From CBDCWT01 sp965223305 (GTDB taxonomy: Bacteria; Planctomycetota; Planctomycetia; Pirellulales; Pirellulaceae), in contig CBDCWT010000047.1 of NCBI GenBank assembly GCA_965223305.1, positions 62,001 through 126,000 on the forward strand: a DNA stretch of 64,000 nt. Direction: 5' to 3'. A program made the translations under genes and the position numbers. Of the stretch, positions 44,797-54,680 are shown piece after piece. Every line of letters begins with the position of its first letter. The first letter of the stretch is position 1. Below the pieces are notes generated by a model. That model saw nothing but the letters and a program-made list of their open reading frames with translations, did not search any database and was not told the DNA's origin.

Positions 44797-45792
44797 ATGG
44801 AATACCGCCTGCTAGGGAGAACGGGAGTTCGGGTGTCGCCCCTGTGTCTGGGGACGATGATGTTTGGTGGCCCGACGGACGAGCCGGACTCGATCAACAT
44901 TATCCACAAGGCGTTGGACGCGGGGATCCAGTTCGTTGACACCGCCGACATCTACAATCGCGGCGAATCCGAACGGGTTGTGGGCAAGGCGATTACGGGC
45001 CGTCGTAGCGAGGTCATCCTCGCGACCAAAGGGCGGCAGCCTGTCGGGGACGGTCCGAACGATCGGGGAGCCAGTCGTTTGCACTTGATGCAGGCCCTGG
45101 ACGAGAGCTTGCGACGTTTGGGCACTGACTACGTCGACATCTACTACACGCACACTCCGGACGAGGACACGCCGATCGAAGAGACCCTCCGTGCCATGGA
45201 CGACATGGTGCGCTCGGGACGCGTGCGTTACCCTGCTTGTTCCAACTTCCGCGCGTGGCGACTTTGCGAGTCGCTCTGGACCAGTGATCGCTGCAATTTG
45301 AGCCGTTTTTCCTGCGTCCAGCCGCTGTACAATCTGGTCAACCGGGATGTTGAAGTCGAGCTCTTTCCTCTCTGTCGTGAGCATCAGGTGGGGGTGGTCA
45401 GTTACAGCCCGCTGGCCCGGGGAGTGCTCACCGGAAAATACGCGCCGGGACAGCCCCCGGCGGAAGGGACACGGGCAGGCCGTTCCGATCCCCGTATGAT
45501 GCAGGCTGAGTGGCGCGAGGCGAGCCTCGAGGTCGCTCAGCGTCTAACGCAGCATTGCCAGGACAAAGGCGTACCCACTTCGCGGTTTGCCTTGGCCTGG
45601 TGTCTGGCCAATCCGGTGGTCACATCCATCATCATCGGGCCGCGCACGATGAGCCAGTTCGACGATAATCTCGCGAGCCTCGCGGTCACGGTTACCGGTG
45701 ACGACGAGCGTTTTGTCGACGGGCTTGTCCCTCCTGGCGAGCACAGCGGGCGCGGGTTTCAGGATCCAGCCTACCCGATCACGGGCCGCTGA
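44797..45792 (+). CDS. Aldo/keto reductase
   Basis: ATG 44797 (MEYRLLGRTGVRVSPLCLGT) is the family start; the longer frame from 44614 runs through the repeat. The 331-residue barrel has the catalytic tetrad: Asp48 in FVDTADIYN, Tyr53, Lys78 in LATKG and His119 in IYYTHTPD. Such enzymes reduce aldehydes or ketones with NADPH and resemble YajO/potassium-channel beta-subunit-type members in length. The substrate is unknown. Its promoter must lie in or just downstream of the REP doublet. Confidence 0.92.
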   Translation: MEYRLLGRTGVRVSPLCLGTMMFGGPTDEPDSINIIHKALDAGIQFVDTADIYNRGESERVVGKAITGRRSEVILATKGRQPVGDGPNDRGASRLHLMQALDESLRRLGTDYVDIYYTHTPDEDTPIEETLRAMDDMVRSGRVRYPACSNFRAWRLCESLWTSDRCNLSRFSCVQPLYNLVNRDVEVELFPLCREHQVGVVSYSPLARGVLTGKYAPGQPPAEGTRAGRSDPRMMQAEWREASLEVAQRLTQHCQDKGVPTSRFALAWCLANPVVTSIIIGPRTMSQFDDNLASLAVTVTGDDERFVDGLVPPGEHSGRGFQDPAYPITGR

Positions 45793-45812
45793 GAGGTGTT
45801 CGGGAAGGGAAT

Positions 45813-47081
45813 ATGCAGCAGACGCTGACGATCCAGCCTTCCGGACCTGTTGCCGGGTCGGTTCAACCTCCTGGCTCGAAGAGCATCACCAACCGTGCGT
45901 TGATCTGTGCAGCTCTAGCGCAGGGCGTTTCGCGATTGCAGGGAGCGCTGGTCAGCGAAGACACGCAGGTGATGGTCGACTCGTTGCAACGGCTGGGTCT
46001 GAACATCCCTGAGTTCAACTCTGAGATGGTGCGGATCGACGGTTGGGGCGGTCCACCGCCGCCGGGTGACGCGGATTTGTTTGCGGCCAACAGCGGAACG
46101 ACCATTCGGTTTCTGACCGCGGTGCTGGCCGGCAGCCGCGGTCGGTTTCGTCTGGACGGCGTGTCTCGCATGCGCCAACGGCCAATCGGAGATTTGCTGA
46201 ACGCCCTCAACCAGCTGGGCGCAAAAGTCCGTAGCGAAGCCGGCAACGAGTGTCCCCCGGTGCTGATTGAGGCAAATGGTCTGCCGGGCGGACGCACTGT
46301 CGTGCGGGGTGACGTTTCTAGCCAGTTTCTCAGCGGGTTGTTAATCGCAGCGCCGTTGGCGTCGAGCGAGGTTGAAGTCGAACTGCAGGGGGCGCTTGTC
46401 TCAGAACCGTATGTGGCGCTAACTCGGGCAGTGATGCAGCAGTTTGGTGTCACGGTCGGTCATGCAGGAAGGTCCTTTCGCATTCAGTCAGGCCAAATCT
46501 ATCAGCCGCGCGACTACGAGATCGAACCGGATGCTTCGGCGGCAAGCTACTTCTGGGGTGCAGCGGCGGTGACGGGTGGCACCGTCACCGTGCGAGGGCT
46601 CAACAGGGATGCCCTCCAAGGCGACGTGAAGTTTTGCGACTGTTTGCAGCGCATGGGTTGCGAAGTGGTCGATACAAGTGATGGAGTTTCAGTGACGGGA
46701 AGGCCGTTAAAAGGGATTGACGTAGACATGGCCGATATCAGCGATACGGCGCAGACGTTGGCGGCCGTGGCACTTTTCGCCGAGGGGCCGACGAGAATCC
46801 GTGGCGTCGCGCACATCCGGCACAAGGAAACCGATCGCATCGGGGACCTCAGTCGCGAGCTGCGCAAGCTAGGTGCGCGGGTGGACGAAGCCCCCGATGG
46901 TCTCACGATTCAGCCTGAGTCGTTGCGGGCTGCCACAGTCGATACCTACGACGATCACCGCATGGCCATGAGTCTGGCTTTAGCCGGGTTGCGGATCCCT
47001 GGTGTCGTGATCAAGGATCCTCACTGCACTCGCAAGACCTATCCGGACTACTTCGATGACTTAGCCAGCATCCGAAGTTAA
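45813..47081 (+). CDS. aroA: 3-phosphoshikimate 1-carboxyvinyltransferase (EPSP synthase)
   Basis: The 422-residue protein has PPGSKSITNRALICAAL at the N-terminus, NSGTTIRFLTAVLAG, DYEIEPDASAASYF and HIRHKETDRI, all diagnostic of AroA. It joins shikimate-3-phosphate and phosphoenolpyruvate in aromatic amino acid synthesis. It starts 20 bases after the aldo/keto reductase, probably in one transcript. Confidence 0.97.
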   Translation: MQQTLTIQPSGPVAGSVQPPGSKSITNRALICAALAQGVSRLQGALVSEDTQVMVDSLQRLGLNIPEFNSEMVRIDGWGGPPPPGDADLFAANSGTTIRFLTAVLAGSRGRFRLDGVSRMRQRPIGDLLNALNQLGAKVRSEAGNECPPVLIEANGLPGGRTVVRGDVSSQFLSGLLIAAPLASSEVEVELQGALVSEPYVALTRAVMQQFGVTVGHAGRSFRIQSGQIYQPRDYEIEPDASAASYFWGAAAVTGGTVTVRGLNRDALQGDVKFCDCLQRMGCEVVDTSDGVSVTGRPLKGIDVDMADISDTAQTLAAVALFAEGPTRIRGVAHIRHKETDRIGDLSRELRKLGARVDEAPDGLTIQPESLRAATVDTYDDHRMAMSLALAGLRIPGVVIKDPHCTRKTYPDYFDDLASIRS

Positions 47082-47133
47082 GCGGAGATGAGCCTGCGGC
47101 CGCGGGGCTGATCAGCCAGCGGGCGGCACGTTG

Positions 47134-47361
47134 TCACTCGGGATAGCCCAGCGGACTCACTGGGGCTCCGCATTGCGGGCATGTCGCAGCTCGCTGAGAG
47201 ATGGCATGTCCGCAATCGGGGCATGGTTTCAGGTTGGGGTTGCGATGATGCGGCGTCGAACGGCGTCCTAGGAATAGCATCACGAGAATACCCAGCGGCA
47301 CGAGCATCAGCCCGAAGATGATTATGACGACAATCAGCTCTTGGACACCTATTCCTGCCAT
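47134..47361 (-). CDS. Small membrane protein with zinc ribbon
   Basis: The 75-residue product has one N-terminal transmembrane helix (ELIVVIIIFGLMLVPLGILVMLFLG, residues 8-32) and a C-terminal zinc ribbon, CPDCGHAISQRAATCPQCG (Cys47, Cys50, Cys62, Cys65). This architecture is common in small bacterial envelope proteins of unknown role. It is transcribed towards aroA. Confidence 0.75.
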   Translation of the reverse strand: MAGIGVQELIVVIIIFGLMLVPLGILVMLFLGRRSTPHHRNPNLKPCPDCGHAISQRAATCPQCGAPVSPLGYPE

Positions 47362-47449
47362 GGCAATCTCGCTTCTTTAGCTGTTGGTGTTGCGACTTCG
47401 GCAAATCGTTTCATGCGATTTGGTGATCAGATACAATACGACTTGGTGC

Positions 47450-50400
47450 ATGATTGTTGTCTCTACTATCTGTCAGCGGGTCTTTTCAACGGTGAGCCGC
47501 AAAATCCCTGTTGCCATTGCTTGCATCCCGCCGTCTCGATTCGGGCACCGCTGGCTGGCTGCCGCATTGTGTTGCGCGGTAAGTGTATCTTACCCGGCTG
47601 TCGGCCGCAGTGACGACCGGGCCCAGGTCGAATTCTTCGAGAAGAGCATCCGGCCAGTCCTGATTCAGTCGTGCTACGAATGCCACTCTGGTCTTACCGC
47701 AGAACCTCGGGGCGATCTGCGCCTTGACAGTCGGGAGGCAGTTCGCCGAGGTGGCGAGAGTGGTCCGGTGTTGGTGCCCGGGAGGCCGGAAGAGAGCCTA
47801 CTGATTAGTGCTTTGCGGCACGAATCACTGCAGATGCCACCGGACGACCCACTATCTGGCGAGGTGATCGCCGATTTTGTGCGCTGGATTCAACTCGGTG
47901 CGCCCGATCCTCGCGACCAACCAGATTCCACAATCGCCACCAGTTCGTGGACACAGGTTCTCCAGTCCCGGCGTGATTGGTGGAGCCTACAACCCGTCGT
48001 CGAGCCCGTGCTCCCAGAGACGCCTAGTGACTGGGGCAGAGTGAACGCGGACCGTTTCATTCTCGCTCAGTTGCAGGCCAGCGACTTGTGGCCCGCCGAG
48101 TCTGCCACACCACAGCAGCTGATCCGCCGCCTGACGCTGGTGCTTACCGGGTTACCACCGACGCCCGACGAAGTCGCCCAGTACCTGCGCGCAGACCGGC
48201 GGGATGCTGATGCCGCATACGAGCTGCTTGTCGACCGCCTGCTTGGCTCACCTCGCTTTGGGGAGCGTTGGGCTCGGCATTGGATGGATGTCGTGCGCTA
48301 CACGGAAACACACGGCAACGAATGGAACTACGAAGTCCACCATGCCTGGCGCTATCGTGACTATCTGATTCGCGCGCTCAATGTAGACGTACCTTACGAT
48401 CGGCTTGTACAGGAGCACATCGCAGGAGACTTACTGGAATTCCCGCGCTGGGATCAGGATGAGGGCATTAACGAATCGGTGATTGGAACTTCGTTTTATC
48501 GATTCGGTGAAGTCAATCACGACGACTGTGTGACCTTGACATCACTTGGTTACGACATCCTCGATAATCAGATCGACACCCTTGCCAAGGCATTTCAGGC
48601 CACCACGATCGCCTGTGCACGATGCCATCACCACAAAATCGATGCGGTCTCCATGCAGGACTACTACGCACTGTTGGGGGTCCTCAAGAGCGCGCGATTG
48701 ACCGCTCACACGATCGACGCCGCAACCGTTAATGCTGAGCCTATGGAGCGGCTGCGCCAACTGAAGGCGCGTATTAAGCACGAAGTCGTCCGGCACTGGG
48801 GATCGCAAGCCGGCGTTCTGGCCCGCTACTTGCTAGCTGCTGACGCCGAAATACGCCAGTCTGCAGCCGCTCTCGAGTTGGCGCAGGGTCTGGATCACGC
48901 GCGCCTCGCCGCCTGGGCGGCGGCATTGAAGGTTCGGGACGTCGACGTCGCGCACCCCCTCTGGGCTTGGCAACAATTCGGTGGCAACGAAGAGTGGGAC
49001 GATCTAAAGCAGACGTTCTTCGCCGCGCGCCGCGAGCAGCTCGCGTTCAATCGCGACCAGTTCGTGTTACTGGCCGACTTCAGCACGTCCGACGTACGGG
49101 ATTGGAGGGCGACGGGCCAGGGGCTTCGCGAAGGGAACTCACCGAGCGGCGAGTTTACCGTCGCGCATGAAGGTGACAACGCGATCGCCTCGCTGCTGCC
49201 GGCCGGTCGTTTTACACACTTGTTGTCCCAGAAGCTGAACGGCACACTGCGTTCGCCTGTGCTGCCTGCCGGCAGCAAACAGGTCAGTGCTTTGGTTATT
49301 GGTGACAAGACGAGTGCAATCCGGCTAGTTTCCAACAACTGCCAGTTGAACTACGCGAATTATCGCGCCCTGACGTCATCGCAACCGACCTGGGTGACCT
49401 TTCGGGTCCCGGCTGACTCCCAGACACTCAACACGTTCGCCGAACTTGTTACCAAGTTCGACAATCCGAAGTTCCCCGATCAGTTAGGGACGCTCGGAGG
49501 CGACCGGAGCAACGACCGTGTCCCATGGTCCGTAGCGGCCGCGGATCCAAGGTCGTATTTCGGAGTCATGCAGGTTGTGCTCCACGAAGGCGCGCCCCCG
49601 CCCCAAACGGACTTGTCCTCAGCGGCGCGGTTGTTCGATTACGCTGACGCAGTTCGGTCGAAGGCCGATCTTGCCGAGCGATATACGGACGTCGTCCGCA
49701 GGGCTGTCAACGCCTGGGCGGCTGGGAAGACCAGCGACGAGGACGTTTATTGGTTGGCCTGGGTTGTTCAACATGAGTTGCTCGATCATTCGCTGAGTCT
49801 ATCGCCGCGCCTTTCCGAGCTCGTCCGAGAATACCGTTCCATCGAGGCGCATGAAATCCAGCAGCCCCGGCTTGCCGCCGGCGTGGCAGACTTCGGCGAC
49901 GGCAGGGATCACCCGTTGTTTGAACGAGGGGATCATACCCGGCCCGGCGACACCGTCCCGCGCCGTTATCTCGAGGTGCTCGCGGACGGGCAGCGCTTTG
50001 CTACGGGCGGCAGCGGCCGCTTGCAGTTGGCCGAGACGATCGCTTCCTCCCAGAATCCCCTCACGGGGCGGGTGATGGTTAATCGAGTTTGGCACTATAT
50101 GTTCGGCAAGGGCATCGTTGGCACGGTCGATGATTTTGGCAGGGTCGGCGAATTGCCCTCGCATCCGGCGTTGTTGGATTACTTGACGGCGAGATTCACC
50201 AAACGAGTCGAGCGTGGAGGAATGGGTTGGTCGATCAAGCAACTCGTTCGCGAGATTGCCCTTTCCGCGACGTTTCGCATGTCCAGCCGCCCGGTCGCCG
50301 ACGCGCTGTCGATCGATCCGCAGAATCGCATGCTGCACCACTACCCAGCACGGCGGATGGAGGCGGAGGTGATTCGCGACAGTATCCTAGCAATTTGTGG

Positions 50401-50908
50401 CCGACTTGATGGCCGGATGTATGGGATGAGCGTCCAACCGTACCGTGACAAAACCAACGAGTACCGTCGTCTCTTTGCAGGGCCGCTGGATGGAGACGGT
50501 CGCCGCAGCATCTACATCAAAGTTAATCTCATGGAGGGGCCCAGGTTTCTCGGCGCCTTTAACGTTCCCGGCGGCAAGATCACTCAGGGACGGAGGGACG
50601 TGACGAATCTACCGACACAAGCCCTGACGATGCTAAACGACCCCTTCGTACGGCAGCAGTCGGAGGTTTGGGCCAGCGAGTTGATCGACGCCAAACAGGA
50701 ATCGGTGCCGCGGCGGCTGGAAGCGATGTTCCAGAGTGCCTTAGGCCGGGCGCCTGCTCGGTTGGAGCTCGACCAGTTTCGATCTCTGGTCGATAGTCTA
50801 GCTCAGCTTCACGGAGTTTCCGACGTTGAGTTGATGTCGCACCGCGCGATTTGGGTCGACGTCGCGCACGTGTTTTTCAACTTGAAAGAGTTTATTTATG
50901 TTCCCTAA
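47450..50908 (+). CDS. Planctomycete cytochrome c / DUF1549 / DUF1553 protein
   Basis: Taking ATG 47450 the product has 1152 residues; a GTG at 47492 is also possible. After a hydrophobic leader (RWLAAALCCAVSVSYPAVG) comes a c-type heme motif, SCYECHS, in the PSCyt1 domain; then the DUF1549 region (NADRFILAQLQ, LTLVLTGLPPTPDEVAQYL) and the DUF1553 region (VMVNRVWHYMFGKGIVGTVDDFG). A second CxxCH, ACARCHHHK, lies within DUF1549. Such proteins are a hallmark of planctomycetes and pair with DUF1501 proteins. They are thought to act in the periplasm in carbohydrate use, but the biochemistry is unsettled. Confidence 0.93.
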   Translation: MIVVSTICQRVFSTVSRKIPVAIACIPPSRFGHRWLAAALCCAVSVSYPAVGRSDDRAQVEFFEKSIRPVLIQSCYECHSGLTAEPRGDLRLDSREAVRRGGESGPVLVPGRPEESLLISALRHESLQMPPDDPLSGEVIADFVRWIQLGAPDPRDQPDSTIATSSWTQVLQSRRDWWSLQPVVEPVLPETPSDWGRVNADRFILAQLQASDLWPAESATPQQLIRRLTLVLTGLPPTPDEVAQYLRADRRDADAAYELLVDRLLGSPRFGERWARHWMDVVRYTETHGNEWNYEVHHAWRYRDYLIRALNVDVPYDRLVQEHIAGDLLEFPRWDQDEGINESVIGTSFYRFGEVNHDDCVTLTSLGYDILDNQIDTLAKAFQATTIACARCHHHKIDAVSMQDYYALLGVLKSARLTAHTIDAATVNAEPMERLRQLKARIKHEVVRHWGSQAGVLARYLLAADAEIRQSAAALELAQGLDHARLAAWAAALKVRDVDVAHPLWAWQQFGGNEEWDDLKQTFFAARREQLAFNRDQFVLLADFSTSDVRDWRATGQGLREGNSPSGEFTVAHEGDNAIASLLPAGRFTHLLSQKLNGTLRSPVLPAGSKQVSALVIGDKTSAIRLVSNNCQLNYANYRALTSSQPTWVTFRVPADSQTLNTFAELVTKFDNPKFPDQLGTLGGDRSNDRVPWSVAAADPRSYFGVMQVVLHEGAPPPQTDLSSAARLFDYADAVRSKADLAERYTDVVRRAVNAWAAGKTSDEDVYWLAWVVQHELLDHSLSLSPRLSELVREYRSIEAHEIQQPRLAAGVADFGDGRDHPLFERGDHTRPGDTVPRRYLEVLADGQRFATGGSGRLQLAETIASSQNPLTGRVMVNRVWHYMFGKGIVGTVDDFGRVGELPSHPALLDYLTARFTKRVERGGMGWSIKQLVREIALSATFRMSSRPVADALSIDPQNRMLHHYPARRMEAEVIRDSILAICGRLDGRMYGMSVQPYRDKTNEYRRLFAGPLDGDGRRSIYIKVNLMEGPRFLGAFNVPGGKITQGRRDVTNLPTQALTMLNDPFVRQQSEVWASELIDAKQESVPRRLEAMFQSALGRAPARLELDQFRSLVDSLAQLHGVSDVELMSHRAIWVDVAHVFFNLKEFIYVP

Positions 50909-50935
50909 CCAAGCACGCCCGGCAGCGTCGTGACC

Positions 50936-52351
50936 ATGCACTCCTTTGGCAACCATTGCCCCGGCCGCTCTCCCTGGTCGTTGAACCGCCGCGAGATGTT
51001 GGCAACTTCCGCGAACGGCTTCGGTATGCTTGCGCTCTCGGCGCTGATGTGCGATCGGGGCTGGGCCGCGCCAACCGGGAGGCATTTTCCGGCCAAAGCA
51101 AAGAACGTCATCTTTTGCTTTCTTGACGGAGGGGTCTCACACGTCGATTCGTTTGACCCGAAGCCAAAGCTCGATCAACTCGACGACCAGCCGGCTGGCA
51201 AGATCGACAATCCCACGGCCAACCTGAATCGTCGCTGGCTCAAGTCGCCCTGGAGATTCCGCCAGCATGGTCAGTCCGGTATTCCCGTGAGCGAGTTGTT
51301 TCCACGCATTGCATCTTGTGTCGACGACATTGCCGTGATCCGTTCGATGCAAGCCGATCTACCGCTTCACTCGACCGGTGTGCTCTTTCTGCATACGGGC
51401 TTGAATTCAGCAGGGCGGCCTAGCCTCGGGTCGTGGATCAACTACGGCTTGGGCACTGAGAACGAGAACCTGCCGGGATTCGTGGTGTTGAGTTTCGGTG
51501 TCGTTCCCTGTGGCGGACTAGAAAACTACTCGAATGGATTCCTGCCAGCGGTCTACCAGGCCACGATGCTCAACGCTGACGGTATCCCATTGGAGAACAT
51601 CCACCCGAGCGACGGGGACAACCGCATTCAAAGGGCGAAACTAGACATTCTCAAGCGGCAGGATGCGCTGTTCTCGCAATCGCTTGGAGGCAACGACGCT
51701 GTCGAGTCCGCGATCCGAAATTACGAACTGGCCTATCGTATGCAGTCGGTCGTACCCGATGTTCTCGATCTTAGTAAGGAGACCAAGTGGACGAGGCAAC
51801 TGTATGGCATTGACTCCCGAATCGACTCACAGCGGCTGTATGGCATCCAGTGCCTGCGGGCCCGGAGGCTGGTCGAGTCCGGGGTCCGCTTCGTCGAGAT
51901 TACCTGTCCGCCGGGCGCATCGAACGGCGCTTGGGATCAGCACAATTCGTTGCGAGAGATGCATGCCAAGAATGCGCTCGACACAGATCAGGCGATTGCC
52001 GGTCTCATCCAGGATCTCAAGGCTCGGGGCCTGTTCGACGAGACGCTGATCGTCTGGGCGGGTGAGTTTGGTCGCACCCCGCACGCCGCTAGCCGCGATG
52101 GGCGAGACCACCATCCAGAGGGGTTCAGCGTCTGGCTCGCCGGCGGGGGTGTCAAAGGTGGAGCCATCTACGGTGCGACCGATGAACTAGGCATGTTTGC
52201 GGTCGACAACATCTGCACCATTCACGACCTGCATGCGACGATCCTGCACCTGCTAGGCCTGGACCACCAACGGCTCACCTATCGCCACGGAGGCCGCGAC
52301 TTTCGTCTCACAGACGTCCACGGGAACGTCGTTCGAGAGATTCTGGCCTGA
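50936..52351 (+). CDS. DUF1501 family protein (Tat-exported)
   Basis: ATG 50936 leads to SLNRREMLATSANGFG, a twin-arginine signal, followed by the DUF1501 core with alkaline-phosphatase/sulfatase-like features: NVIFCFLDGGVSHVDSFDPKP, LIVWAGEFGRTP and RDHHPEGFSVWLAGGGVKGG. The 471-residue length is typical. It begins 27 bases after the cytochrome/DUF1553 gene, the standard planctomycete pair, and should be exported folded. Confidence 0.94.
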   Translation: MHSFGNHCPGRSPWSLNRREMLATSANGFGMLALSALMCDRGWAAPTGRHFPAKAKNVIFCFLDGGVSHVDSFDPKPKLDQLDDQPAGKIDNPTANLNRRWLKSPWRFRQHGQSGIPVSELFPRIASCVDDIAVIRSMQADLPLHSTGVLFLHTGLNSAGRPSLGSWINYGLGTENENLPGFVVLSFGVVPCGGLENYSNGFLPAVYQATMLNADGIPLENIHPSDGDNRIQRAKLDILKRQDALFSQSLGGNDAVESAIRNYELAYRMQSVVPDVLDLSKETKWTRQLYGIDSRIDSQRLYGIQCLRARRLVESGVRFVEITCPPGASNGAWDQHNSLREMHAKNALDTDQAIAGLIQDLKARGLFDETLIVWAGEFGRTPHAASRDGRDHHPEGFSVWLAGGGVKGGAIYGATDELGMFAVDNICTIHDLHATILHLLGLDHQRLTYRHGGRDFRLTDVHGNVVREILA

Positions 52352-52485
52352 GGGGCCCTGCACATGTAACCCTTAACACGCTGCACAACAGCAAGTTGCG
52401 GACTTCTGTTCCCTCCTCCCCTTGCCTCGCGCAGCGAGTGTAGCAGGCTGAGAGGGCAGGGAGGAAGGTTTTTGCCGGGTGACTC

Positions 52486-52713
52486 CTAACGAGGTCGCAC
52501 ACGCAGCGTATCCGCTGACGCTAGAAGCTCATCCGCGCGGGTCAGCAACTCAGCAGATGTTGCCAATGGGTCTGGGGCCAGCGCGGGGTCCGACGCCTCA
52601 AACTTGCCGTTGCAATGTTGGCAGGCGACGACTCGTCCTAAATATTCCAGACGAACTTGAAGCCGCCGACCGCAGGTTGGACACTCCTGGACGAAATACG
52701 TGGCTCTTGACAT
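52486..52713 (-). CDS. Small zinc-ribbon-like cytosolic protein
   Basis: ATG 52713 gives 75 residues; the frame is open further upstream, but that part has no coding character. The sequence YFVQECPTCGRRLQVRLEYLG and VACQHCNGKF provides two CxxC pairs separated by about 21 residues, a rubredoxin/zinc-ribbon arrangement. Proteins with this start are common in planctomycetes. The C-terminal half (AELLTRADELLASADTL) is helical. The role is unknown. Confidence 0.72.
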   Translation of the reverse strand: MSRATYFVQECPTCGRRLQVRLEYLGRVVACQHCNGKFEASDPALAPDPLATSAELLTRADELLASADTLRVRPR

Positions 52714-52919
52714 AACGGTTTCTCCTGCCACCGTGTGCCACAAAAGACGTGAATCGGCCCCACATGATAGGAAATCAGCCCTGAAAATACAAGAAAGCAA
52801 TCCGCTTCGCAAAAACACCATATCTGCCAGAGTTGTACTGTATATTTTGAATTGGAGAGGAGATCGGATCAGATCCGATAACAAAGGAGACATGCTTCGT
52901 GCCGCGTTGTCAGGTGTAA

Positions 52920-53702
52920 GTGATGTTGAAAACAATGGTTAGGCGCAGCACGGCGAACTTTTGTTCACTCAGACAGGGGGGGGAGAGACTCGTGAAACCG
53001 CGGCTATTCGGGTCCGTTGGGGCCACAGAGGTCTGCCGGTCAAACCGCAACGCTTATTCCGGCAACCCGATTGTAGTGCTGGCGAAAGGCGTCGCCCGTA
53101 CGAGGCGGGGCGCGGGTCCGTTCTGCCTGGTCGGCTGGGTGCTGTTTTTGCTGCCAGCCACGGTGCAGGCGGGGGAGGGTCCTGATTCACCTCTACCAGC
53201 GTTCCAGCACGTCGAGGGCATGATTCGGGCTCATTTCGAGGAGGCAAAGCTCGGGCCTACCGGCTTGGTCACACGAGAGGACGTTCAAGCGTTGATCACC
53301 AAACTCGGCAAGGCGGGCTGGCAGGTGGAGGATCAGCAGGAGATTCTGTCGCGGACGCTGCCGGAGAGTCATGTGTTGGTGAAGACTTTGCGGAACAAGC
53401 GGGGCCAGAGGTTCACTAAGAAGGCCTCGAAGTACAAGCTTCTCTATGACCGATTGGAACGGATTTCCGATGTGCCAGGAGGCAAAAAGCTGTTGCGGGA
53501 CCTCATGAAATTGCCGGATGCGCACCGCTATGCCCGGCCTCGGGCGTCCCGTGGAGTCCCGGATCTCGTATCTTTGCTGCCCAAGACCGGTGATGGAAAG
53601 AAACGCCGGGTGAAGGACTATCACCAGCCGACAGGCAACCTCTACACCCAAGAAGATGTGCTGGCCCGTCTCAAGGAGAGCTACGACCGCGCCTCAAGAT
53701 GA
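52920..53702 (+). CDS. Secreted hypothetical protein
   Basis: The frame gives 260 residues from 52920, but the true start is uncertain; a GTG at 52992 would shorten it. A hydrophobic stretch (FCLVGWVLFLLPATVQAGE, about residues 68-86) looks like a signal peptide placed far from the first start, which favours a later start. The mature part is basic and helical (DRLERISDVPGGKKLLRDLMKLPD). No family was recognised. Confidence 0.55.
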   Translation: MMLKTMVRRSTANFCSLRQGGERLVKPRLFGSVGATEVCRSNRNAYSGNPIVVLAKGVARTRRGAGPFCLVGWVLFLLPATVQAGEGPDSPLPAFQHVEGMIRAHFEEAKLGPTGLVTREDVQALITKLGKAGWQVEDQQEILSRTLPESHVLVKTLRNKRGQRFTKKASKYKLLYDRLERISDVPGGKKLLRDLMKLPDAHRYARPRASRGVPDLVSLLPKTGDGKKRRVKDYHQPTGNLYTQEDVLARLKESYDRASR

Positions 53703-53708
53703 GCTGCG

Positions 53709-54440
53709 TCAATCAACACGTTTTTCGACGCGCCGAATCGTCTCGATGACGATTGGTTCGATCGGCAGATTCTGGAAGTCGCCTTGGTTGTGAACCGCGA
53801 CCTCAGCCATTTTCTCCAGCACATCGAGCCCTTCGACCACTTCTCCGAAGACACAGTACCCGTAGCCGGCATCGCCGGCATCGGGGTCATGGTCGAGTAG
53901 GTCGTTGTCGTCGAGATTGAAGAAGAACTGCGAGGTGGCGCTGTCGATGTAATCTTCTTGTCGCGACATCGCAATCGTCCCGCGCTTGTTCTTGATGCCG
54001 TTGTGAGCTTCATTGCGGATCGGTGTCCGCGTTTCTTTTGGCTTTAGGTCTTGCGTATAGCCCCCTCCAATGATGATGAAGCCGCTTTCCACGTAATGGA
54101 AGATCGTCTTTGAGTAGAAACCACGTTTGACGTAGCTCCCCAAGAAATTGTCGACCGTTTCCGGTGCATTTTCGGCATCCAGACGGACTCGTAGGTTGCC
54201 CAGCGAAGTTTGGATGATGACCTCTGGATGAGGATTTTGACGGGGCGGGAGTGCGGGCAGGATGGTTGGGTTCTCGATGATGGCGTCAGGGTCGGCCAGA
54301 CCTTCTAGGGAGCTATTGGGGGTCGAGGGCGTGATGCTAGCTGTAGGCAGTGATCCGTCCTTCGAACCGCAACCGCAGACCGGCACGATCCACAGGAGAA
54401 AAACGATCGTTCGGCCACGGAGTGTTTGAAAGCAGTGCAT
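53709..54440 (-). CDS. Cyclophilin-type peptidyl-prolyl isomerase, putative lipoprotein
   Basis: The 243-residue protein has a hydrophobic leader ending in VPVCGCGS, a possible lipoprotein site, a Pro/Ser-rich linker, and a cyclophilin domain from about residue 73 (VIIQTSLGNLRVRLDAENAPETVDNF, KTIFHYVESGFIIIGG, SQFFFNL, YCVFGEVVEGLDVLEKM). It should assist folding in the envelope. Arg of the family FHRV segment is replaced (FHYV), so activity may be reduced. It converges with the previous gene, leaving six bases between stops. Confidence 0.88.
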   Translation of the reverse strand: MHCFQTLRGRTIVFLLWIVPVCGCGSKDGSLPTASITPSTPNSSLEGLADPDAIIENPTILPALPPRQNPHPEVIIQTSLGNLRVRLDAENAPETVDNFLGSYVKRGFYSKTIFHYVESGFIIIGGGYTQDLKPKETRTPIRNEAHNGIKNKRGTIAMSRQEDYIDSATSQFFFNLDDNDLLDHDPDAGDAGYGYCVFGEVVEGLDVLEKMAEVAVHNQGDFQNLPIEPIVIETIRRVEKRVD

Positions 54441-54680
54441 TGGGGGGCCTCCTTGCTGTCAACAATCACCGGGTGTCCCGGTGTTTGGCGGGTGTTCCGG
54501 CGGGGACGGCTCCACGCCTTTCCGGTGCCGTGGCTGCAGTCTCGCTTGAGGAGTCGTCAATATCGACGCTCGTACCAATTCCTGCAACAGCGTTTTCGCT
54601 CTTCGATCTGCTAGAATTGGGTTGGCGCTTTACCGTTGCCTTGCCGGAAGAGTCATGCCGCTGGCCTATCGCTAGACAAA